From positions 248,001 through 312,000 of the forward strand of contig NZ_BBRJ01000002.1 of the NCBI RefSeq assembly GCF_002090095.1: DNA of 64,000 bases, in the 5' to 3' direction. Source of the stretch: Demequina sp. NBRC 110053 (GTDB lineage: Bacteria > Actinomycetota > Actinomycetes > Actinomycetales > Demequinaceae). The stretch's first letter is position 1. The number at the start of each line of letters is the position of its first letter. Position numbers and translations under genes: made by a program. Positions 25,036 to 31,577 of the stretch are shown here, piece after piece. The notes under the pieces are model-generated. The model ran no database searches. It saw only the letters and a list, made by a program, of their open reading frames with translations, and was not told the DNA's origin.

Positions 25036-25599
25036 TCAGTCCCACGTGTCGCGCAGCGCACGAACATCATCCCAGGTGTCGGCGTCGAGGGTGACGCCGG
25101 GCGCGGTGCTGACCCGCGCGATCCGCAGCCGCCTGAGCAGCACCCGCATCGAGGCGCCATCGGGCGAGCTCAGGCGCGCGATCGCGGACTCGAGCGCCGA
25201 GCGGCGATACACCGCGAGCAGGGGCTGGTCGCGGCCGTTCTCGTCGACGGCGACCGCCGCCTCCGCGGTCTCCACGGCTCCGAGCAGGTCGGGGATCGCC
25301 GCCGCGCCCCGAGGAGTGTCGACGGCGAGCACCAGCACCAGGTTGACGCCGCCGGCGAGGGCGGTGAGGCCAGCGGCGATGCCGGCGACGGGTCCGCCCC
25401 CCGGCGGCTCCTCCCTGGTCGAGATCACTCCGAAACGCTCGACTGGCGGCCCAACCACGGCGACGGCGCGCGCATCCGAGGCCGCTGCCAGAGCGTGCGA
25501 CAGGAGCGTGCGCCCGCCCACGTCGATCCCGCCCTTGTCGACGCCGCCCAGGCGCTCCGCGCGGCCGCCGCTGAGGATGATCGCGTCGTAGGCGCTCAT
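25036..25599 (-). CDS. mobA: Molybdenum cofactor guanylyltransferase
   Basis: MobA adds GMP to the molybdenum cofactor to form the bis-guanine dinucleotide form used by the nitrate reductase encoded nearby. The 187-residue protein has the nucleotidyltransferase loop ILSGGRAERLGGVDKGGIDV, the EEPPGGGPVAGIAAGL segment, and a VLAVDTPRG metal-binding site where most relatives have D-x-P; the Asp is kept. ATG overlaps the moaC stop (ATGA). It is a little shorter than E. coli MobA, as is usual in actinobacteria. Confidence 0.9.
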   Translation of the reverse strand: MSAYDAIILSGGRAERLGGVDKGGIDVGGRTLLSHALAAASDARAVAVVGPPVERFGVISTREEPPGGGPVAGIAAGLTALAGGVNLVLVLAVDTPRGAAAIPDLLGAVETAEAAVAVDENGRDQPLLAVYRRSALESAIARLSSPDGASMRVLLRRLRIARVSTAPGVTLDADTWDDVRALRDTWD

Positions 25600-26072
25600 G
25601 GCGCTGGCCGTGTCCAGGTGCCGGACTTGCCGCCCTCCTTCGACAGCAGCCGCACGTGACGAATCTCGGTGGACTTGTCCAGCCCCTTCACCATGTCGAC
25701 CACGTTGAGAGCGGCGATGGACGCCGCGGTGAGGGCCTCCATCTCGACACCCGTGCGGTCAGCCGTCGAGACCCTCACGGTGATCCGCACGCCATCGTCC
25801 TCGACGACGGCGTCGACGGCGACGCCATGCACGCCGATGACGTGCGCGAGCGGCAACAGGTCGGGCGTGCGCTTGGCTGCGGCGATGCCGGCCACTCGCG
25901 CGACCGCCAGCACATCGCCCTTGGGCACGGAGCCGTCGCGCAGCGCGGCGACCACGGGCGGGGCGCATGCCACGAGGGCCTCGGCCGCGGCGGCGCGCAC
26001 CGTCGGCTCCTTCCGCGTGACGTCCACCATCCGCGCATGGCCAGCCTCGTTCAGATGCGTGAACTCGCTCAT
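25596..26072 (-). CDS. moaC: Cyclic pyranopterin monophosphate synthase
   Basis: MoaC converts the MoaA product into cyclic pyranopterin monophosphate. The 158-residue protein contains FTHLNEAGHARMVDVTRKEP, KGDVLAVARVAGIAAAKRT with the PLAHVIGVHGV substrate region, and the signature GVEMEALTAASIAALNVVDM followed by KEGGKSGTW. ATG 26072 overlaps the moeA stop and restores the normal length; the frame extends upstream only as an antisense shadow of moeA. Confidence 0.96.
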   Translation of the reverse strand: MSEFTHLNEAGHARMVDVTRKEPTVRAAAAEALVACAPPVVAALRDGSVPKGDVLAVARVAGIAAAKRTPDLLPLAHVIGVHGVAVDAVVEDDGVRITVRVSTADRTGVEMEALTAASIAALNVVDMVKGLDKSTEIRHVRLLSKEGGKSGTWTRPAP

Positions 26073-27259
26073 GGGCTCCACCTCACGATCCTCACGGTAT
26101 CGCCAGCCACCACCTCGGAGACAGCGGCCGGGATGTCGGCGAGAGCGTCGGCCACGGCGAGGCTCGCGACCAGGTGCGAGCCCGAGCCGCCGGCCGTGGC
26201 GGGCGCGACCTCGCCGCCGCTCACGAATCGCACGGGCATGAACTGACGACGTCCAGGCGGCGTGCGCCAGCCCTCGGCGACCACCGACGCCTGTGCCGGC
26301 GAGCCGCGGTCGACACCCCGCAACCGGCGAATCATGGGCGCCACGATGGTCGCGAAGCTCACGAGCACGCTCACCGGGTTGCCGGGCAGGCACGCGATGG
26401 GCGTGCCGTCCACGGAGCCGAGCCCCTGGGGCTTTCCCGGCTGCATCGCCACGGTCACGAAGTCCACGCCCCTGTCAGCCAGCGCCGCCTTCACGACGTC
26501 GTACGCACCCACCGAGACGCCGCCCGTCGTGACGATCAGATCGACGTGGACGTCGTCGAGCCGCGCGAGCAGCGCGGAAGGCTCGTCGCGCACCCGCTCG
26601 AGCACGACCGCATCGGCTCCGGCCTCGGCCACCAGGCCGGCGAGCAGGGTGGCGTTCGAGTCGTGGATCTGCCCTGGTCCCAGCGCCTCGCCGGGCGCGA
26701 CCAGCTCATCCCCCGTCGCGAGCACGGCGACGCGCGGACGAGGCGCGACGGACACCTCGGCCACGCCCGCGGCGGCGAGGGCCGCGAGCCGCACCGCCGT
26801 AAGGCGGGCTCCGGCGGGAACCACCAGGTCGCCCTCGCGGCAGTCCTCACCCGCGAGCCGGACGTGGCGGCCGGCCTCGACCGGGCTCCTGACCGCCACC
26901 GCGTCCACGCCGCCATCGGTCGCCTCGACCTGCACCACCGCATCGGCGCCAGCGGGCAGCGGTGCGCCGGTCATGATGCGCCATGCCGTCCCCGGCGGCA
27001 CGCGGCCGTGCGCCGCCCCCGCCGCGGTCTCCCCCGCGACCGGGAGCGTCACCGGCGCGCCCTCGGACGCGCCCGCGACGTCCGCCGCGCGCAGGGCGTA
27101 GCCGTCCATCGCCGAGTTGTCGAAGGGAGGGCTCGCGGTGCGGGCGAGGCAGTCATCGGCCACGAGCGCTCCCAGGGCAGCGCTGATCGGCACCGTGACG
27201 GGAGCGAGCGGCGACACCAGGGTCAGGGCATGCGCCGCATGGTCGTCCAGCTCACGCAC
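26069..27259 (-). CDS. moeA: Molybdopterin molybdenumtransferase
   Basis: MoeA inserts molybdate into adenylated molybdopterin. The 396-residue protein has the MoeA domain order: PPFDNSAMDGYALR at the N-terminus, GEDCREGDLVVPAG, the MPT-binding core IVTTGGVSVGAYDVVKAAL with MQPGKPQG and ACLPGNPVSVLVSF, and a C-terminal beta barrel. The GTG start lies 8 nt inside the end of moeB and its stop overlaps moaC, placing it in the middle of the minus-strand cofactor operon. One copy is seen in the window. Confidence 0.95.
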   Translation of the reverse strand: MRELDDHAAHALTLVSPLAPVTVPISAALGALVADDCLARTASPPFDNSAMDGYALRAADVAGASEGAPVTLPVAGETAAGAAHGRVPPGTAWRIMTGAPLPAGADAVVQVEATDGGVDAVAVRSPVEAGRHVRLAGEDCREGDLVVPAGARLTAVRLAALAAAGVAEVSVAPRPRVAVLATGDELVAPGEALGPGQIHDSNATLLAGLVAEAGADAVVLERVRDEPSALLARLDDVHVDLIVTTGGVSVGAYDVVKAALADRGVDFVTVAMQPGKPQGLGSVDGTPIACLPGNPVSVLVSFATIVAPMIRRLRGVDRGSPAQASVVAEGWRTPPGRRQFMPVRFVSGGEVAPATAGGSGSHLVASLAVADALADIPAAVSEVVAGDTVRIVRWSP

Positions 27260-28022
27260 GGGCGGCCCTCGCCGATGCTGGCGCGAGCGCGATCTCCCTC
27301 CAGCGACCGGACCGCGCGTCCACGACGGCGAGCGTCCCCGCGAGAGCGCTGCCGGTGCCCGAGGCGATCTTGAGCGCCTCGGTCGCCATCGCGGCGCCTA
27401 CCTGCCCGCAGAGTGTCCCCAGCACCGCGCCGCCCTCGCACGTGTCGAGCTCGGGTCCCGGCTCGGCAGGAAACAGGTCCCGCATCCGCGCCTCGCCGGC
27501 GAACACCGTCACCTGGCCGTGCCAGCCGCTCACCGCACCCCAGGCGACAGGGATCCCCAAGTGCTCGGCCGCATCGGCGATGACGTGCCTCGCGACGAAG
27601 GTGTCGGTGCCGTCGATGATGACGTCGTGCCCCGCGAGCAGCTGCGTGGCGTTGGCGGCGTCGACCCGCGCCAGCACGGGACGGACGTCGACTCCGGGGG
27701 CGATGAGCCGGAGCGCGCGCACGGCGGCGTGGACCTTGGGCCGGCCCACGGCGTCGGGCCCGAAGAGGATCTGACGGTGGAGATTCGTGACGGAGACGTG
27801 GTCGGAGTCGATCAGCGTCAGGCGACCGACGCCTGCGGCGGCGAGGTACTGCGCTGCAGGACATCCCAGACCACCCACGCCGACGAGCGCGACGGAGGCC
27901 TCCGCGAGCGCCTGCTGACCGCGCGCGCCGAAGCCCGTGAGGGCACGCTGTCGCACGAACGGGTCGAGCCCCCGGGCGTGGGGCTCTCGCGAGCGTTCTG
28001 GGTCAGAGGGCAAGGGCGTCAT
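27252..28022 (-). CDS. moeB: ThiF/MoeB adenylyltransferase
   Basis: MoeB activates the C-terminal glycine of MoaD by adenylation. The 256-residue protein has the Rossmann ATP-binding motif VALVGVGGLGCPAAQYLAAA, the ThiF-family TLIDSDHVSVTNLHRQILF, and the catalytic aspartate region IIDGTDTFVARHVI. It lacks the C-terminal rhodanese domain seen in some homologues, so sulfur must come from another protein. The Cys pairs that bind zinc in E. coli MoeB are not evident. It overlaps the chelatase gene by 20 nt and moeA by 8 nt. Confidence 0.9.
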   Translation of the reverse strand: MTPLPSDPERSREPHARGLDPFVRQRALTGFGARGQQALAEASVALVGVGGLGCPAAQYLAAAGVGRLTLIDSDHVSVTNLHRQILFGPDAVGRPKVHAAVRALRLIAPGVDVRPVLARVDAANATQLLAGHDVIIDGTDTFVARHVIADAAEHLGIPVAWGAVSGWHGQVTVFAGEARMRDLFPAEPGPELDTCEGGAVLGTLCGQVGAAMATEALKIASGTGSALAGTLAVVDARSGRWREIALAPASARAARA

Positions 28023-28692
28023 GGAAGCGGTCCGAGACGATCTCGAGAAGGGTGGGGTGGGGCGCCAGCGGAGCGGTCACGAAGTCAGCCCCGGCCTCAT
28101 GCAGGCGCTTCTGGAACAGCCCGGGGGCGAGAAGGTAGGAGGCGACGGCCACCACCCCATCCTCGCCGTTCGCGCGGGCCTCTGCCACCGCGTCCGCGAC
28201 GGACGGCTTGGGTCCGGCAGCGAAGCCGACGCGGACGGGGCCGCCCCACTGCGACCGCAGGAAGTCGGCCGCCTTGTCGGTGTCCGCCTGCGAGCGGGGA
28301 TCCGACGACCCGGCGGCGGCCAGGATCAGCGTCGCGTCGCTCGGGACTCCCGCCTCAGTCACGCGCTCGAGGACGATGTCGATCAGGCGCGGATCCGGAC
28401 CGAGCGCAGGTGCCGAAGGAATGTCCACGCGGTCCTTGACCGCGCGCGCGATGTCGACGTGCACGTGGTAGCCGCCCGCGAGAAGCAGGGGCACCACGAC
28501 GGCCGCCGGCCCGCCGTCCCCCACCGGCACGCCGTCGACGATCTCGTCGATCGTGGGCTCCTGCACGTCGACGTACGCCTCGCGCACCTCGATGTCCATG
28601 ACCTCGCGCACCTGCTGGAGCAGCGCGCGGATGGTCGCCTGACCCTCGGGGCTCCTGGTGCCGTGCGCGCAGCCGACGAGGATCGCGCTCAT
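28003..28692 (-). CDS. CbiX-type sirohydrochlorin chelatase
   Basis: It likely inserts iron into sirohydrochlorin in the last step of siroheme synthesis for the nitrite reductase encoded upstream; cobalt insertion is the family alternative. The 229-residue protein is a tandem two-domain CbiX: the first half has LVGCAHGTRSPEGQ and LLLAGGYHVHVD with the metal-binding histidines, the second has LAAAGSSDPRSQAD and SYLLAPGLFQKRL. The ATG at 28692 overlaps the nnaR stop (ATGA). The neighbouring CysG N-terminal domain may also catalyse this step, so there is possible redundancy. Confidence 0.87.
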   Translation of the reverse strand: MSAILVGCAHGTRSPEGQATIRALLQQVREVMDIEVREAYVDVQEPTIDEIVDGVPVGDGGPAAVVVPLLLAGGYHVHVDIARAVKDRVDIPSAPALGPDPRLIDIVLERVTEAGVPSDATLILAAAGSSDPRSQADTDKAADFLRSQWGGPVRVGFAAGPKPSVADAVAEARANGEDGVVAVASYLLAPGLFQKRLHEAGADFVTAPLAPHPTLLEIVSDRFHDALAL

Positions 28693-29804
28693 GACACGCT
28701 CACCGCGAGCGCGTAGCCGCGCTTGACGACCGTCCGCACGAGCGTGCGGGATCCCGAGTTCTCGCGCAGCCTGTTGATGGCCGCCTCGACCGCGTGCGGT
28801 CCCGCCTGCGCACCGGGGAGCAGCTCGCTCAGCTGCTCCCTGGTCAGGACATTGCCGCCGGCCTTGGCGAGAGCGCGGAGGATCTCCAGCCCCGTAGGGG
28901 TCAGCGGAAGGACCCTGCCGTCGAGCACGGCGGCCGATGCGCGCATCACCAGCGGCCCGTCCGTGGTCTGGATGCCGGTGTGGTTCTCGCTGTAGTGCTT
29001 CACGAGCTCGCGCACCAGGGCGCCGAGCCGCCACCTGTCCGGCCACGATGTGCGCAGGTCCGCCGTGAGCAGCGGTCCGGCCGTGACGGGACCCACCGAC
29101 GCCAGCATGAGCTCTCCCGAGGCGGCGCGGCGCCGCACCGCATCGAGCAGCCCGGCCTCGCTCACTCCGTCGATCCACGCCTCGGCGCCGGGAGCCGACG
29201 TGAACAGCACGGCGTCGACCTCGCCGCACGCCGTCCTGTCGATCCACTCGCGATGCGGCGCGGGGTCGATCGGGGGACCCCATCCGTAGATCACCAGGCT
29301 CTGGACGAACGCACCGGCGTCCATGAACGCCTCGTCGAGGCCATCGGAGCCGTTGCCGTGGTGCTGGACCGCGATCCGCAGGCCCTCGACGCCTTCCGCG
29401 AGCAGGTAGTCGCGCAGCTCCGCGGCTGTCTCCGACTCGGCCACCCAGTCCGCCTCCAAGCCGTTCTGCTGGATCGCTCCGCGCGCCTTGGGACCGCGCG
29501 CGATGAGCCGCGCTCCGCGCATCGCCGCGAGCAGTTCGTCCGCGAGGCCTGCGGCATCCGCTGCCTCGACCCAGCCGCGGAACCCGATCCCGGTGGTGGC
29601 CACCACGATGTCGGGCGGGTGCGCGATCAGCGCGCGCGTGTCCGCGATCAGCTGCTCGTCATCCAGGTGCGGCACCGTCGACAGTGCGGGAGCGAAGCGC
29701 ACCTCGGCCCCGCGCCGCTCGAGCGCTGACGCGAGCTCGCGCTTGCGGCGGTCGGCTGTGATCACCATCACGCAGCCCGCCAGCGGCTCCCCCACATGGC
29801 TCAC
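28689..29804 (-). CDS. nnaR: HemD-like domain fused to OmpR-type winged helix: NnaR-type nitrate regulator
   Basis: The 371-residue protein has a uroporphyrinogen-III-synthase-like N-terminal domain (to about residue 255; VMVITADRRKRELASALERR, IAVQHHGNGSDGLDEAF) and a C-terminal winged helix (LPLTPTGLEILRALAKAGGN, LVRTVVKRGYALAVS). This architecture is that of NnaR, which co-activates nitrate assimilation genes with GlnR in Streptomyces and mycobacteria. A separate catalytic hemD lies at 42-43 kb, which supports a regulatory job here. GTG 29804 is chosen for its GGAGGA site; the longer frame runs into cysG. It sits between cysG and the chelatase, so it may sense a tetrapyrrole, though this is unproven. 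Confidence 0.88.
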   Translation of the reverse strand: MSHVGEPLAGCVMVITADRRKRELASALERRGAEVRFAPALSTVPHLDDEQLIADTRALIAHPPDIVVATTGIGFRGWVEAADAAGLADELLAAMRGARLIARGPKARGAIQQNGLEADWVAESETAAELRDYLLAEGVEGLRIAVQHHGNGSDGLDEAFMDAGAFVQSLVIYGWGPPIDPAPHREWIDRTACGEVDAVLFTSAPGAEAWIDGVSEAGLLDAVRRRAASGELMLASVGPVTAGPLLTADLRTSWPDRWRLGALVRELVKHYSENHTGIQTTDGPLVMRASAAVLDGRVLPLTPTGLEILRALAKAGGNVLTREQLSELLPGAQAGPHAVEAAINRLRENSGSRTLVRTVVKRGYALAVSVS

Positions 29805-29814
29805 GTTCGTCCTC

Positions 29815-31035
29815 CTACGGCTCCGGGGTCGCCGCCAGGTCTCCAGCCAGCAGACCGGGCCGCGCCACCTCACCGATGACGATAATGGCTGGAGGTTTCA
29901 CTCCTGTTTCGCCGCAGATACGAACGATGTCCGAGAGCGCACCCGTCGTGATGCGCTCGCGTGAGGTGGTGCCGTTCTCGACGATCGCCACCGGCGTGTC
30001 GGGGTCGCATCCGCCGGCCACTGCCGCCTCCACGATCTCCGGCAGGGCCGCCACGCCCATGAGCACCACGACAGTCGCGCCCGCAGCCATAGCGGCGACG
30101 GATGCGGCGTCCGCACCCGCGTGGCCGGTCGTCACCAGCAGGGATGTCGCGACGCCGCGCTGCGTGACGGGGATGCCCGCGCTGGCGGGCACGGCGAGCG
30201 CCGATGTGATGCCAGGCACGACCTCGACGTCGATCCCAGCCGCCACGCACGCGTGGACCTCCTCCCCACCGCGGCCGAAGACGTACGGGTCCCCTCCCTT
30301 GAGCCGCACCACCGTCTTGCCCTCACGCGCGCGCTCGACGAGGAGTCGGTTGATCTCGTGCTGCGGCACCGGGTGGTGGTCAGGCGACTTGCCGACGTTC
30401 ACCACCTCGACGTCGTAGGGCACCGTGACCAGCAGCTCGGTCGCACCCAGACGATCCGTGACCACGACGTCGGCCTCCGACAGCGCCTGGCGCCCGCGCA
30501 CGGTGATGAGACCGGGATCGCCAGGCCCGGACCCCACCAGGATGACCCGACCCGATCCTGGGCGCCGACGTCGCATGTCCACCTCGCCGGCATCGAGATG
30601 CCTGGCGATCGCATCGCGCACGGTGCGGATCCTGCCGGGATCGGGGCTGTCGAGCGACAGCACGCCGATCGCCAGGTCGCCGTGCTTGGACATCGCGGCC
30701 TGGCGCGCGGAGCCCTTCGACGCGTCGGACGCGTCGATGCACCACACCTGACGCTCGTGCGCCCACCGTGCGATGGCGTCGTTGAGCTCGCTGTCGTCCG
30801 TCGCCGCCAGCACGAACCACGCCCCGTCCAAGTCCTGGGGCGTGATGCCGCGCCGGAGGACAGTCACGTCACCGTGGAGCGCGTGTCGCTCGAGATCCTC
30901 GTGGATCTCCGGCGCCACGACGGTCACGACGGCTCCCTCGCTGACGAACCGCCGCACGCGCCGCGACGCGACGGCACCGCCTCCCGCGACCACGACGGCC
31001 CTGCCGCGCAGGTCGAGTCCGAACAGCGCCGTCAC
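29815..31035 (-). CDS. cysG: Siroheme synthase: precorrin-2 dehydrogenase/uroporphyrinogen-III methyltransferase
   Basis: CysG methylates uroporphyrinogen III twice and oxidises precorrin-2 to sirohydrochlorin for siroheme. The 406-residue fusion has an N-terminal NAD-binding domain (AVVVAGGGAVASRRVRRFV) and, from about residue 160, the SAM methyltransferase with VGSGPGDPGLITVRG, VRLKGGDPYVFGRGGEE and PGITSALAVPASAGIPVT. The central dimerisation part is shorter than in E. coli CysG (457 residues), as usual in actinobacteria. GTG 31035 overlaps by four bases the end of a 9-codon leaderless ORF. It heads cysG-nnaR-chelatase-moeB. Confidence 0.94.
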   Translation of the reverse strand: MTALFGLDLRGRAVVVAGGGAVASRRVRRFVSEGAVVTVVAPEIHEDLERHALHGDVTVLRRGITPQDLDGAWFVLAATDDSELNDAIARWAHERQVWCIDASDASKGSARQAAMSKHGDLAIGVLSLDSPDPGRIRTVRDAIARHLDAGEVDMRRRRPGSGRVILVGSGPGDPGLITVRGRQALSEADVVVTDRLGATELLVTVPYDVEVVNVGKSPDHHPVPQHEINRLLVERAREGKTVVRLKGGDPYVFGRGGEEVHACVAAGIDVEVVPGITSALAVPASAGIPVTQRGVATSLLVTTGHAGADAASVAAMAAGATVVVLMGVAALPEIVEAAVAGGCDPDTPVAIVENGTTSRERITTGALSDIVRICGETGVKPPAIIVIGEVARPGLLAGDLAATPEP

Positions 31036-31061
31036 GAGTCACCAGTCACTCTCACGCCCAT
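31032..31061 (-). CDS. Possible 9-residue leaderless upstream ORF coupled to cysG
   Basis: ATG 31061 opens a nine-codon frame (MGVRVTGDS) whose TGA overlaps the cysG GTG as GTGA. A GACAAT box ends 6 nt before the ATG, the same geometry as annotated leaderless genes in this window. Ribosomes finishing this peptide could restart at cysG. It contains no Cys, so it is not the classical cysteine-attenuation peptide. It may be chance. Confidence 0.4.
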   Translation of the reverse strand: MGVRVTGDS

Positions 31062-31067
31062 GCCGCC

Positions 31068-31073
31068 ATTGTC
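31068..31073 (-). promoter_or_regulatory. -10 box (GACAAT) upstream of cysG
   Basis: GACAAT lies 6 nt before the small ATG at 31061 and 33 nt before the cysG GTG. The 20-bp palindrome at 31132-31151 is centred about 70 bp upstream, a typical activator position. Confidence 0.45.
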
Positions 31074-31131
31074 GAGGGTGACGCGGCTGACGACCAACTC
31101 GCGACCGCATCGGCCCTGCCCCTCTCTCACC

Positions 31132-31151
31132 GCGAGATGGATCCATCTCGC
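31132..31151. promoter_or_regulatory. Perfect 20-bp palindrome between nirD and cysG, candidate operator
   Basis: GCGAGATGGATCCATCTCGC is fully self-complementary. One arm with its centre (GGATCCATCTC) recurs 27 bp away at 31179-31189, overlapping the nirD stop. There is no T-run, and the site lies in the cysG upstream region, so a protein-binding site (for example for the HemD-HTH regulator) is favoured over a terminator. Confidence 0.55.
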
Positions 31152-31187
31152 TGATCAGAGCTCGTACATCGACGACAGGGATCCATC

Positions 31188-31577
31188 TCACGCTGGGGGC
31201 GGAGGGGTGATGTGGACCACGCCGTCCTCGACGTCGACCGCGAACACCTCGAGCGTTGTCGACAGCCCGGGCTTGGGCTCCTTGTCCATGGTGACCAGGC
31301 ACTCGCCTGTCAGCAGCGAGAACACCTGCTTGTAGATGGGCGACGCGATGGTGGGAACGTCGCCCTTCGAGCCGGTGATGCCGCGCGACAGCACGTACGC
31401 GCCCGAGAATGGGCACAGGTTCTGCACGGCGTGCACGGTTCCGTCGGCGAGCCGGAAGATCGCCACCTGCGTGTCGCCGACGAGCGCCGCCACCCCGAGG
31501 TCGGGCGTGAGGCGGTCGTAGGCGCACACGGCCACGCGGGTCGTGTGGTCGTGGGGAGCCGATGCGGTGGTCGTCAC
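31188..31577 (-). CDS. nirD: Nitrite reductase small subunit
   Basis: NirD partners NirB in the cytoplasmic NADH-dependent reduction of nitrite to ammonium. The 129-residue protein has the Rieske-like fold (VAALVGDTQVAIFRLADG, VLSRGITGS) but lacks the Cys/His cluster ligands, with only NLCPFSGA where a Rieske protein has CxH; this loss is normal for NirD. GTG 31577 has a GGAGG site and overlaps the nirB stop (GTGA). It is the last gene of the nitrate assimilation operon. Confidence 0.93.
   Translation of the reverse strand: MTTTASAPHDHTTRVAVCAYDRLTPDLGVAALVGDTQVAIFRLADGTVHAVQNLCPFSGAYVLSRGITGSKGDVPTIASPIYKQVFSLLTGECLVTMDKEPKPGLSTTLEVFAVDVEDGVVHITPPPPA

Noticed and set aside
31132..31151. Palindrome read as a transcription terminator after nirD
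   Set aside because: It has no loop and no T-run, and part of the arm recurs nearby. A protein-binding site is more likely, although a role in termination is not excluded.
27250..31190. Cobalamin riboswitch or cobalamin operon because of CbiX and the methyltransferase
   Set aside because: No other cobalamin gene or conserved B12-box-like element is seen. The context is siroheme for nitrite reductase.
31188..31577. NirD seemingly missing its Rieske cluster ligands
   Set aside because: Loss of these Cys/His residues is normal in NirD, as in the E. coli protein, so it is not a defect.
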